A DNA stretch of 44,903 bases from a virus. The stretch lies in the IMG/VR virus record IMGVR_UViG_3300046459_000406, positions 1-44,903 of that record; one strand, 5' to 3'. Position numbers and translations under genes: made by a program. Positions 6,917-15,006 of this stretch are shown here, piece by piece (positions within the stretch are counted from its first letter, which is position 1; every line of letters begins with the position of its first letter). The notes under the pieces were generated by a model. The model was given only the letters and a program-made list of their open reading frames with translations, did no database searches and was not told where the DNA came from.

Positions 6917-8479
6917 ATGGCCGACAACAACCTTGCGGCGTTGCTCGCCAACGCGGCGCAGACCAATGCCAATTTCGATTTTGGCTCGCTCAACAAGTCG
7001 TACTGGGAAGGGTTGGATCAGGCCTACAAGCAGAAGGAGCGTGACCTGTTCAAGGGCGGCGTGCCCATGAAGGGCAACGAAGTTGATTGGGACAAGGTGT
7101 CATCGGCGGCATTGCAGACCGGCGGCATTCCTGCGCTCGGCACATTGACCACGCTGCAGAAGGTCATGACCGACATGGGTATTAGGTCGGGCCTGCAGGG
7201 CATGGCCGGCAATGCTTTTCCTGCGCCTGGCCAGGAAGGCGCTCAGCCGCGTTCTGTTTCATCATCATTATCGAGTTCAGGCGCGCAGCCGACAGAACCG
7301 AAGGCGGTCGCTGCCAACGACCCCACCATGACGATATCGCCGCGTCAGGTCGCGGCGGCAAATGCACCGCAGCCGCCTCCACAGCAGGCGCAGTTACCGG
7401 CCCCGCCGTCGGTTCCGCCTTATGTGCCACGGCCGGTGCAGACCGTGCCGATCGCGCCGCAGCAAGCGCAGGGGCCGCCACAAATCCCAATGCCGCCACC
7501 GCGCCCGCCGATGTCGCAGGCGCCGGTCCAGCAGGCGCAGCCACAAGTCAATCCGATTGCCAACCCGCAGCCACCGGTTCCGCAACCGCCTATCCCGCAG
7601 CCGCAAGTCGGCGCGTTGTCGCCTGAGATCGAGGCCGGATTGCGTGCCTCGGGTCTGGTGCCGGCAGGCCGCAGTGTGGCCGACCATGTCGCGCTGCTCA
7701 GCCGCTATGGCCAATTGGCCCAGTCGACCGGCGTGCGCGATGCCGGCAAGACCTATCTCGATCGGCTCGACCAGATCGCCAAGTTCATTGCTGGCCGGCA
7801 GGGCGCCACGCCGATGCAGAATGATTATGAATTGTCGCGCCGGCAGGGCTTCCAGGGCACGTTCCAGGATTTTCAAAGTCAGCAGGAAGCGCAAAAATTA
7901 CGCTTCGCCGTCGATCAGGACACCATGAAGGAGGTCGGCACCCAGGCCGCACAGATGGTGCGGGTGCGTCCGCTGCTTGACGAGGCGTTGCGGCTGTCGG
8001 CCAAATCGGGATCCGGCTATGCCGGCACGTTGTTGCCGTACTGGTCGAAGGTGGTGTCGGCATTCGGCATCAATCCGGGCGAGGTTGCCACCAATACCGA
8101 AGCGCTGCGCTCGATTGCCCAGCAACTGGTGCCATTGGTACGCCAGCCTGGTGCCACGTCGAACTACGAGGCGCAACTCTATCTCGATGCCGTGATCAGT
8201 CCGGGTTTGAGCGAGCAGGCGCGGGTCAAGGTCGGCAACATGATTGTCAAACTGGTGGATCGATCGCTTGCGGTCGCCAAGGTTTATCGCGCCAATGCCG
8301 GTTCGCCCGATCTTTACGACAAGATCGGTGAGCTCGATAAAAACCCCATCTTCACGCCCGGCGAGAAGGCGTTTCTCACGGCGGCGGCCGAGCGCACCAG
8401 ATCGGCAAACGAGCGTCAGCCGACCGCGGCAGAGGTTGCCGCCGAGCTCGCCAAGCGTCAGGCCGCTGGACCGCGATAA
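6917..8479 (+). CDS. Ejection/internal virion protein with proline-rich linker
   Basis: 520 aa. The N-terminal 80 residues are helical (NLAALLANAAQTNANFDFGSLNKSYWEGLDQAY). Residues about 115-235 are a Pro/Gln-rich, probably unfolded linker, and the C-terminal 250 residues are helical (LLSRYGQLAQSTGVRDAG ... AVDQDTMKEVGTQAAQMV ... SIAQQLVPLVRQPGATSNYE). The last motif, describing a partner of ejection machinery, is common in podovirus internal proteins. It sits between two other ejection-type genes and overlaps the next by one base (TAATG). It probably corresponds to the second of the three P22 ejection proteins (gp7, gp20, gp16); which one is not clear. Confidence 0.7.
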   Translation: MADNNLAALLANAAQTNANFDFGSLNKSYWEGLDQAYKQKERDLFKGGVPMKGNEVDWDKVSSAALQTGGIPALGTLTTLQKVMTDMGIRSGLQGMAGNAFPAPGQEGAQPRSVSSSLSSSGAQPTEPKAVAANDPTMTISPRQVAAANAPQPPPQQAQLPAPPSVPPYVPRPVQTVPIAPQQAQGPPQIPMPPPRPPMSQAPVQQAQPQVNPIANPQPPVPQPPIPQPQVGALSPEIEAGLRASGLVPAGRSVADHVALLSRYGQLAQSTGVRDAGKTYLDRLDQIAKFIAGRQGATPMQNDYELSRRQGFQGTFQDFQSQQEAQKLRFAVDQDTMKEVGTQAAQMVRVRPLLDEALRLSAKSGSGYAGTLLPYWSKVVSAFGINPGEVATNTEALRSIAQQLVPLVRQPGATSNYEAQLYLDAVISPGLSEQARVKVGNMIVKLVDRSLAVAKVYRANAGSPDLYDKIGELDKNPIFTPGEKAFLTAAAERTRSANERQPTAAEVAAELAKRQAAGPR

Positions 8480-10428
8480 TGGTTGATCTCTCGCAATTGT
8501 CCGACAGCGATTTGCTGTCACTCGCCACCAAGCTGAAGGAGGCTGAAGCCAACACGCCGCGCGACCCGTTGGCGCTCAGCCAGGCGCAACTGCATGCCGC
8601 ATCCGGCGGCGTGTTGGAAGGGCTTCCGGTTGTCGGCCCCTATGTCAAGGAAGGCGCCGAGCGTCTTGGCGCCAAGTATGACGCTGCGACCGGCGCCGCG
8701 CCGTCCGAGGCCGATGCGCTGACCCAGCGCAAGTTGGCGACGGAAAAAGCGGACATTCAAAATCCTGGCGCCGCGCTGGCCGGCCGCACCATCGGCGGTG
8801 TTGCCGGGACTGCGCCGTTGGTCGCCGCAGCACCGGCTGCGTTCGGCGCCGGCACGGCTCCGTTGGTCCTGCGAACCGGCGCCTCGATGCTGTCTGGTGG
8901 AGCGCTGAGCGGCGCCGATGCCGCCGTCCGCAGTGGTGGCGATCCGGTGCAAACCGGGATCGGTGCTGGTGTCGGCGCCGTCGCCGGCCCAGTGGGCATG
9001 GGCGTGTCATCGCTGTACGGCAAGGCCGCTGCCGCCGTCGCCGATCGGCTGGGTGGGCTGACCAATCCCGGCGGTGCGCTGTCGGGGATCAGCAAGGCGG
9101 CACTGCGTTATGCCTCCGACGCGATTGGCGACCCCATCAAAATGGCGGCGCTGCAGGCTGAGATCAAACGGCTTGGTCCGCAGGCAACCTTGGCCGATGT
9201 CTCGCCGGAATGGTTCGGCGTGGCGCGCGGCGCCGCCAGCCGGCCGGGGATGCGCGACGACATCGTCAATCCGTTGCTGGCGCGCAACGACACCAAGAAC
9301 CAGCGGCTGGCGGCCGATCTCAATGCGCTCGGCCGGCCGATCGATCCAACACGGATTGAGGCTGAGATCCAGCAGGCCCAACAGGCGTTGTCACCGGACT
9401 ATGAACGGGTGATTGCCGGGGCACGAGCGGTTGATACGAGGCCGCTGGCCAACCGGCTCGATGTTTTGGCCACCAATGAACGCGGCCCAGCGCAACGTGC
9501 CGCACGGCAAATCAGGGACATGCTCGATGTGACTGGCTCGCCGGGCACGCTCGATCCGCATCCGCGTGTGCTGCTCAACACCCGGCAGGCGATTGACGGT
9601 ATTCTTAAAACCGAAACCGATCCGAATGCCGTCAGGGTGCTGTCGGCGGCTCGCCGTTATGTCGATGATCAACTGACCCGCGCTGCTCCCGGCATCAAGG
9701 ATGTCGATGCCTTTCATCAGGAACTGGCCCGCCAGCGCGAGGCGCTCAATATTGGTGGTACGGTTTTCGACACCGGCAAAACGGTATCGCGGCCGGCGGC
9801 GTTCGCCGAGGATTTTGTCCGCAGCGCCAATCCGGAGGGCACACTGGTCGGCCCATCCGCTGCACCATTCCGCCAGCAACAGGGTGCCCGCGCCGAAATG
9901 GACCGCATTGTTGGCACCAAAGCGAACGACCCGCTGGCGATGCAGAGCGCGGTGAAATCCGAAGGCGATTATCCTCGCGACAAATTGCGAACCATGTTTG
10001 GTGGTCGCGCAGACCAGGCGCTGAACGCAATCGATCGCGAGGCGCAATTTGCCCGCACTGGCGGCCGTATCACGGCCGGCTCCGATACGGCGGTGACCAA
10101 CCAGTTCGGCAATTTTCTCAACGAGGCGTCGAAGCCCCTGGAAATTCCCAAGGGCGTCACTGTTCTCGATCTCCTCGGCAAAGGCGCCGAGGCGGGTGCC
10201 CGCAAGTTGTTCGGTATCGATCCCGAGGCGAAAGCGCGACGATTCGCCGAGGAGCTCGGCAAGTTGTCGGTCGCGCAGGGCGCCGAGCGCGATGCCTACA
10301 TGCGTTCGCTGCTCGATCTGGTGAACAAGCGTGGCGTGCTGACGCCGATCGAAAACAACGCCAAAGAGGCGATGCGCGCGTTGATCATTTCGGCAGCGAG
10401 CAATCGCGCACCGTTTAAGGCGCCGTAA
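8479..10428 (+). CDS. Ejection/internal virion protein with glycine-zipper segments
   Basis: 649 aa. After a helical N-terminus (MVDLSQLSDSDLLSLATKL) there is a long Gly/Ala-rich hydrophobic region, about residues 94-180 (AALAGRTIGGVAGTAPLVAA, GIGAGVGAVAGPVGMGVSSL), typical of membrane-inserting ejection proteins. The remainder (about 200-649) is a soluble helical part with many Asp/Arg pairs. This is the last of three ejection-type genes and is followed by a clear terminator. The likely job is to enter the host envelope during DNA delivery. There is no transglycosylase motif that I can see. Confidence 0.7.
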   Translation: MVDLSQLSDSDLLSLATKLKEAEANTPRDPLALSQAQLHAASGGVLEGLPVVGPYVKEGAERLGAKYDAATGAAPSEADALTQRKLATEKADIQNPGAALAGRTIGGVAGTAPLVAAAPAAFGAGTAPLVLRTGASMLSGGALSGADAAVRSGGDPVQTGIGAGVGAVAGPVGMGVSSLYGKAAAAVADRLGGLTNPGGALSGISKAALRYASDAIGDPIKMAALQAEIKRLGPQATLADVSPEWFGVARGAASRPGMRDDIVNPLLARNDTKNQRLAADLNALGRPIDPTRIEAEIQQAQQALSPDYERVIAGARAVDTRPLANRLDVLATNERGPAQRAARQIRDMLDVTGSPGTLDPHPRVLLNTRQAIDGILKTETDPNAVRVLSAARRYVDDQLTRAAPGIKDVDAFHQELARQREALNIGGTVFDTGKTVSRPAAFAEDFVRSANPEGTLVGPSAAPFRQQQGARAEMDRIVGTKANDPLAMQSAVKSEGDYPRDKLRTMFGGRADQALNAIDREAQFARTGGRITAGSDTAVTNQFGNFLNEASKPLEIPKGVTVLDLLGKGAEAGARKLFGIDPEAKARRFAEELGKLSVAQGAERDAYMRSLLDLVNKRGVLTPIENNAKEAMRALIISAASNRAPFKAP

Positions 10429-10459
10429 CACAAACGCACACCAAGATTGCTTGACCTGA

Positions 10460-10480
10460 CCCGCCCCTCGGCGGGTTTTT
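10460..10480 (+). terminator. Rho-independent terminator before the tail fibre genes
   Basis: CCCGCC-CCTC-GGCGGG followed by five T and ATT. The same type of hairpin (CCCGCC-ATTC-GGCGGG) stands before the capsid gene at 43920; both are followed by ATTGG and then a late gene. Confidence 0.85.
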
Positions 10481-10494
10481 ATTGGAAACCACAC

Positions 10495-11541
10495 ATGTCC
10501 GGCACAATTCCAATTTCTATGACCCAACAATTTAATCCGCTCGGCCAGCCGCTGTCCGGCGGGAAGCTTTATGGGATACAAGCAGGCACTGTGTCGACGC
10601 CGCAAAACTTTTTTCAGGACCTTGGACTAACACTGCCGTGGCCGAACCCAATCACGCTCGATGTAGCAGGACGGGTGCCGCAAATTCTATGCGCTGATGG
10701 GGTAATTAAGATTCGCCTTACGGACTCGGCCGGCGTGGTGATGCTAAGCGCCGACAACATCATCGTTGTGGGCTCATCCACCGGCGGCGGCGGCGGTGGC
10801 GCCATCGACGCCACCACTATCTTACAAACCGGCGACATCAAGCCGCGTTACGGCACGGGCGGACATACCGGCTGGGTTCGCGCCAACACCAAGACCATCG
10901 GTTCAGCGATTTCCGGCGCCACCGAGCGCGCCAACGCCGATACCCAGGCATTGTTTCAGTATTTGTGGGCGACGGACGCCAACCTCGTCGTGATCGGCGG
11001 TCGTGGCAGCACCTCACTTGCCGACTGGAACGCCAACAAGCAGATGACGCTGCCCGACGGGCGCGGCGTGGTGCTGGCCGGCCTCGACGACATGGGTAAC
11101 ACCGCGGCTGGTAGGCTGAGCACATATTTTGGCGCCGGCACGGTGCTCGGCACGATTGGCGGCGCGCAATCCCACACGCTGTCGAGTACTGAGCAGGCGT
11201 CGATGTCCTTCAGCGCGAACACTGGTGGTGCGAGCGCCAATCACTCTCATACTTATAGCGGTACGACTGACGGAGAGAACGTCGGCCACACTCATGGTAC
11301 CAGTGTGGCTGTCGGCGCCAACACCGGGCCGCTGTCGGGTAGTGCCAACATTTATTTTGGCGGCAACACTGGTGCCAATACGGCTGGGGAAAGCAACAGC
11401 CACGTTCATACTTACGGCGGCACGACTTCCGGCTTCAGTAGTGACCACACCCACAGCGTCTCCGGTACGGCGGCTGGCGGCGGGCAACCGCACACCATCG
11501 TGCAGCCGACCATGGTTGTGACGATCTACATAAAACTATAG
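10495..11541 (+). CDS. Tail fibre/collar-domain protein with His-x-His repeats
   Basis: 348 aa, starting at ATG 10495 (GGAAA 9 bases upstream; an earlier in-frame ATG lies before the terminator and is unlikely). The N-terminal 100 residues are a beta-rich virion-binding domain (FNPLGQPLSGGKLYGIQAGT). A Gly6 linker leads to a phage tail collar domain (QMTLPDGRGVVLAGLDDMG, LGTIGGAQSHTLSSTEQ). The C-terminal 110 residues carry spaced HSHTY, HTHGT, HVHTY and HTHSV motifs; in T4 gp12 such HxH motifs bind a metal ion in the receptor-binding trimer. It is probably a short fibre or receptor-binding tip. Confidence 0.8.
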   Translation: MSGTIPISMTQQFNPLGQPLSGGKLYGIQAGTVSTPQNFFQDLGLTLPWPNPITLDVAGRVPQILCADGVIKIRLTDSAGVVMLSADNIIVVGSSTGGGGGGAIDATTILQTGDIKPRYGTGGHTGWVRANTKTIGSAISGATERANADTQALFQYLWATDANLVVIGGRGSTSLADWNANKQMTLPDGRGVVLAGLDDMGNTAAGRLSTYFGAGTVLGTIGGAQSHTLSSTEQASMSFSANTGGASANHSHTYSGTTDGENVGHTHGTSVAVGANTGPLSGSANIYFGGNTGANTAGESNSHVHTYGGTTSGFSSDHTHSVSGTAAGGGQPHTIVQPTMVVTIYIKL

Positions 11542-11552
11542 GCGAGCTCCTG

Positions 11553-11894
11553 ATGTACCAAATTACATTTCCGGTGCAGTCCAATCGCGCCAGCTGGTTG
11601 TTCGTCGGACAGGTGATGGACTTGGACAACGCACCGATCGATCTCACCAATTGCAGCATGGAGTTCCAGATTAGTGATCGGCAGGGCGGCACCCGGCTGC
11701 TGGCGTCAACCGGCAACGGCAAGATCACCTACGTCGATATCGGCACGTTCCGCTGGTTCTTCAGCCTCGCCGAAATGCGCGGACTCGAGGCCGGCACCTA
11801 CGACACCGGCATGACATTGACCAACGACGACGGCACGCAAACAATTCAGCTCAGCGTCGGGCCGCTTCCCATTGTCGACGGCGTGGTGCCATGA
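11553..11894 (+). CDS. Small beta-rich tail fibre-associated protein (BppU-like N-domain)
   Basis: 113 aa. It starts MYQITFPVQSNRASWLFVGQV and alternates hydrophobic and polar residues throughout, with DNAPIDLTNCSMEFQISD, FRWFFSLAEMRGLEAGTYD and LTNDDGTQTIQLSVGPLPIVDG. This is the pattern of the immunoglobulin-like domain at the N-terminus of baseplate upper proteins, often found alone in phage tail operons. It overlaps the next fibre gene by ATGA, so the two are probably made in step. It may be an adaptor between tail and fibre. Confidence 0.65.
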   Translation: MYQITFPVQSNRASWLFVGQVMDLDNAPIDLTNCSMEFQISDRQGGTRLLASTGNGKITYVDIGTFRWFFSLAEMRGLEAGTYDTGMTLTNDDGTQTIQLSVGPLPIVDGVVP

Positions 11895-13354
11895 CGGATC
11901 TGCCGGATGTCAAACTGAAGTGCCTGGTGTCATTTCCCGCCACCATCATCGATGGTGCCGGCATTGATGTGACCAGGCTGAACGGCAGTTTTAAATTCGA
12001 CCTTGCCTATGATGATTTTACACCGCCGCTGGCAACCATCTCCGATCCAACCCATACGGTGATGCTGGTCTGGAACACGGTGTCGCAGCAATACGGGCTG
12101 GCGCCGACCGCGCTGTTGCTCGGCGCCGGCAGCACATTCCCTAGCGGCACCATCCCAATCATGGATGGCACTGCGGCGACGGGTGTCGAGACGCTCTACT
12201 CTCGCGGCGATCACGTCCATCCGACCGATAGCTCGCGGGCGCCGATTGCATCACCAACCTTTACCGGCGACCCCAAGGCGCCGACACCGTCGCCGGGTGA
12301 CAACGATACCAGTATTGCGACCACAGCTTTTGTCACCGCAGCGGTTGCTGGTGGCGGCGCCGTGCCTGCTGCATTAACCAGGACCAACGACACCAACGTC
12401 ACCCTGACCCTGGGCGGCACGCCGGCAACAGCCCTGCTGCAGGCGTCCAGTATTACTGCCGGCTGGACCGGTACCTTAGCAACAGGGCGCGGTGGATGGG
12501 GGATTGATATCAGCGCTTCCAGTGGTGTGCCGATATTCACCACCGGGGCACCGACATTTACCGGTACCAACGGTACCGGCAATATTGTTCTCACCAGTAG
12601 TCCGACTTTTACTGGCGATCCAAAAGCGCCAACACCAACCGCCGGCGACAACGATACCAGCATCGCGACCACGGCGTTTGTCACAAGTGCAGTCAGCACC
12701 GGATTGAGCGGATCTGGTTTTGCGCCGCTCGCTGCGCCAATATTTACGGGAGATGCTCGTGCCGTCACTCCCACGGCAGGCGACAACGACACTTCGATTG
12801 CAACGACGGCGTTTGTCACCACTGCGGTTAGCAATGGCACCAGCGGATTAGCTCCACTGGCCTCGCCAATATTTACTGGAGACGCTCGCGCTGTCACTCC
12901 AACGGCCGGCGATAACGATACCAGTATTGCAACCACGGCGTTTGTCACCTCGGCACTGCCGGTTGCCGCTACTGCGGCTGAATATGTCAGCAACAGTGCA
13001 CCGACCAAGATGCTCACGCCCGGTGCGCCCTGGAGCGCCGCCACGCCCGTGGCGTTGAGTGGCACGTCGGTGACGCCGGATCTCAGCGCCGGCATCGACT
13101 TCACTTGGACGATGAGCTCGGCCACCTCGACACTGGTCAATCCGACCAGCCCGAAGCCAGGTCAGAAGGGCATGCTGTATCTAAAACAAGACGGCACCGG
13201 AGGCCGCATCATCACCACCTGGGGCAGTTCCTACAAATTCCCTGGTGGCGTTAAGCCGACACTGTCGACCGCGGCCAATGCGCTCGATGTGATCTCGTTT
13301 GCCGTCAAATCGTCGACCGAGGTCGAGTGCTTCTTCGCAGCCGGGATGGCGTAA
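11891..13354 (+). CDS. Tail fibre with four TSIATTAFV repeats
   Basis: 487 aa. Residues 1-145 (VKLKCLVSFPATIIDGAGID, FDLAYDDFTPP, HVHPTDSSRAP) are homologous to the N-terminus of the 913-aa fibre at 18914, so both probably use the same attachment point on the tail. The shaft holds four copies of FTGD..A.TP..GDNDTSIATTAFV at nucleotides about 12259-12345, 12607-12693, 12742-12828 and 12871-12954, a motif typical of trimeric fibre shafts. The C-terminal 120 residues (FTWTMSSATSTLVNPTSPKP, GRIITTWGSSYKFPGG) are a common phage fibre tip module. Confidence 0.8.
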   Translation: MTDLPDVKLKCLVSFPATIIDGAGIDVTRLNGSFKFDLAYDDFTPPLATISDPTHTVMLVWNTVSQQYGLAPTALLLGAGSTFPSGTIPIMDGTAATGVETLYSRGDHVHPTDSSRAPIASPTFTGDPKAPTPSPGDNDTSIATTAFVTAAVAGGGAVPAALTRTNDTNVTLTLGGTPATALLQASSITAGWTGTLATGRGGWGIDISASSGVPIFTTGAPTFTGTNGTGNIVLTSSPTFTGDPKAPTPTAGDNDTSIATTAFVTSAVSTGLSGSGFAPLAAPIFTGDARAVTPTAGDNDTSIATTAFVTTAVSNGTSGLAPLASPIFTGDARAVTPTAGDNDTSIATTAFVTSALPVAATAAEYVSNSAPTKMLTPGAPWSAATPVALSGTSVTPDLSAGIDFTWTMSSATSTLVNPTSPKPGQKGMLYLKQDGTGGRIITTWGSSYKFPGGVKPTLSTAANALDVISFAVKSSTEVECFFAAGMA

Positions 13355-13675
13355 ATGCTTCCCGGCCTGATGCCGGTACCGGCCATTCTTGCCATCGGCG
13401 GGCCTGTCAGCACTGGCAACGGCACGCCGATCGGTCTGCTGTTGTCATTGACTTGGGTGCCGCCGACCGGCGGCGGTGTGCCAGACGGTTCACCGATTGG
13501 TCTGCTTTTAGCATTGACGAAAAGCAGCGGCGGTGTGCCAGACGGCTCGTCGATCGGTCTGCTCTTGGCATTAACGAAAGGCAGCGGCGGCAGCATCGGT
13601 GGGGGCGGCAATCTGCTAACGGACGGCTCCGGGATCGTATTAACCGACGACACTGGCAACAACCTTACTACATAA
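13355..13675 (+). CDS. Repetitive small tail-region protein (IGLLLALT repeats)
   Basis: 106 aa, starting at the ATG immediately after the previous stop. Three near-identical units read PIGLLLSLT, PIGLLLALT and SIGLLLALT, each followed by a Gly-rich turn (GGVPDGS), and the C-terminus is GNLLTDGSGIVLTDDTGNNLTT. The nucleotide repeats are close to exact (13430-13580), a sign of recent tandem duplication. The hydrophobic units are too short to be membrane helices and more likely form stacked beta strands. No known family is recognised. Confidence 0.6.
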   Translation: MLPGLMPVPAILAIGGPVSTGNGTPIGLLLSLTWVPPTGGGVPDGSPIGLLLALTKSSGGVPDGSSIGLLLALTKGSGGSIGGGGNLLTDGSGIVLTDDTGNNLTT

Positions 13676-13701
13676 CGACGACACAGAAGGTCACACACAA
13701 C

Positions 13702-14343
13702 ATGGCAGACAATGTAACCATCACCCCAGGAACAGGCGCAACGGTTGCTGCCGATGAGTGTCCTGCTGCATCTGGTATTCTGGTTCAGCGCACCAAGACC
13801 ACATGGGGCCCTGACGGCACGGCGAACGATGTCGATGTCGCCACTGGCAAGCCGATGCCGGTGCAGTTGCGCGGCTCGGACGGCACAGACAGGTCGAACG
13901 CGCTGCCGGTCACCGCCACGCTAGCGGCAGAAACGACCAAGGTTATCGGAACCGTCAACGTCACGGCGGCCCAGGCGCCGTCCAACGGCCAAGCCACCAA
14001 GGCCAACAGCACACCGGTCGTGCCGGCGAGTGACTGGGTCTACAACACCGGTAAGTATGTCGCGGTGGCAGCGAGCCAGACCGACTCGGTTATCCAGGCG
14101 TCGGCTGGAGCGACCGGAGACTATCTCGATCATGTCGTGGTAGTCCCGGCCACGACAGCGGCTGGCGTGGTCACCATCAAGGACAATGCGACGGCGATCA
14201 TCTCATACCCCGGCGGCGGCACGACCGCACTTCTGACACTCACGCCATTCACGATCTATGTCGGCGCAGTATCCTCAAGCGGAGCCTGGAAGGTCACGAC
14301 CGGCGCAAACGTCTCGGTGCTCGCGGTTGGACGGTTCTCATGA
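13702..14343 (+). CDS. Beta-rich tail/virion protein
   Basis: 213 aa, starting at ATG 13702; a longer upstream extension in this frame only shadows the 106-aa gene. The first part (DECPAASGILVQRTKTTWGPDG, MPVQLRGSDG) is a small beta domain. The second part (TQTDSVIQASAGATGDYLDHVVVV ... NATAIISYPGG ... PFTIYVGAVSSSGAWKVTTG) is a pattern common in phage proteins of unknown role, beta-sandwich like. It is coupled to the next gene by ATGA. It is likely a tail-tip or decoration component; the family is not named. Confidence 0.65.
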   Translation: MADNVTITPGTGATVAADECPAASGILVQRTKTTWGPDGTANDVDVATGKPMPVQLRGSDGTDRSNALPVTATLAAETTKVIGTVNVTAAQAPSNGQATKANSTPVVPASDWVYNTGKYVAVAASQTDSVIQASAGATGDYLDHVVVVPATTAAGVVTIKDNATAIISYPGGGTTALLTLTPFTIYVGAVSSSGAWKVTTGANVSVLAVGRFS

Positions 14344-15002
14344 CACTGCCGTGGACTTCATGCCGCGTTGATAATGCGGCGGCGCATGTGGTAGGCGGCG
14401 GGGGCTCATCTGCCAGCGGCTGGGGCACCAACGGCTCATGGTTGAGTGTCACTACCACCACCGTCGCCAATGACACGGTGACCTCAAATAATACTACGGA
14501 TTTTGCCATAGCGCGCGGATCGCAAGCTCACTCCACTGGGAAGTATTACTTTGAAGTTCTGGTTGTAAGCGCGCCCAGTGCCGATGCCATGCACATCGGC
14601 TTGCTCGATGGCACCGCATCAGCCGGAGGCATGAATCAAACCAATGTTGTAAATGGCATCTGTACTTATTGCAATAACGGAACCGCACTTAGAGATGGTA
14701 GTTCGGGAACGGTTGGTCAGGCGGATGTAGGTTCTGCTGTTACCCTGTCCAACGGCACTATTTTAGGGATCGCTTTCGATGCAGACAATGGGTTTCATTA
14801 TCTGTCGAAGAACGGCACTTTTCTTTTGAGCGGGGACCCTAGCTCGGGTGCCACTGGGACCGGGCACATCGGAGTCTATTCGGGTTCGCCGAGCATGTAC
14901 CCGCGAATTAGTCTGTGGGGGCTTGTTAATGGTGTACTGCAATTAGTTACTGGCGCTGGTGCCCTTGCATATCTGCCCTCGGGCTATACGGCTTGGGGTT
15001 AA
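14340..15002 (+). CDS. SPRY-domain-like tail protein
   Basis: 220 aa. Residues about 60-180 show the SPRY/B30.2 pattern: GKYYFEVLVV, then MHIGLLDGT, ILGIAFDADNGFHYLSKNG and a DPSSG...GHIGVY block. SPRY domains are beta-sandwiches that bind peptides or glycans; in phages they occur in tail-associated proteins. It overlaps both neighbours (ATGA upstream, only 4 bases before the next ATG), inside the receptor-binding gene cluster, so a host-surface contact is plausible. I am fairly sure of the fold and unsure of the ligand. Confidence 0.65.
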   Translation: MTLPWTSCRVDNAAAHVVGGGGSSASGWGTNGSWLSVTTTTVANDTVTSNNTTDFAIARGSQAHSTGKYYFEVLVVSAPSADAMHIGLLDGTASAGGMNQTNVVNGICTYCNNGTALRDGSSGTVGQADVGSAVTLSNGTILGIAFDADNGFHYLSKNGTFLLSGDPSSGATGTGHIGVYSGSPSMYPRISLWGLVNGVLQLVTGAGALAYLPSGYTAWG

Positions 15003-15006
15003 TGTC

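Noticed and set aside
9391-10605. 404-aa minus-strand open frame
   Set aside because: It overlaps the ejection protein gene completely and crosses a rightward terminator; no ribosome site.
12211-13140. 309-aa minus-strand repetitive frame
   Set aside because: It mirrors the fibre shaft repeats of the plus-strand gene.
13327-14343. 338-aa version of the 13702 gene
   Set aside because: Its N-terminal 125 codons read the 106-aa gene in another frame; the start at 13702 fits better.
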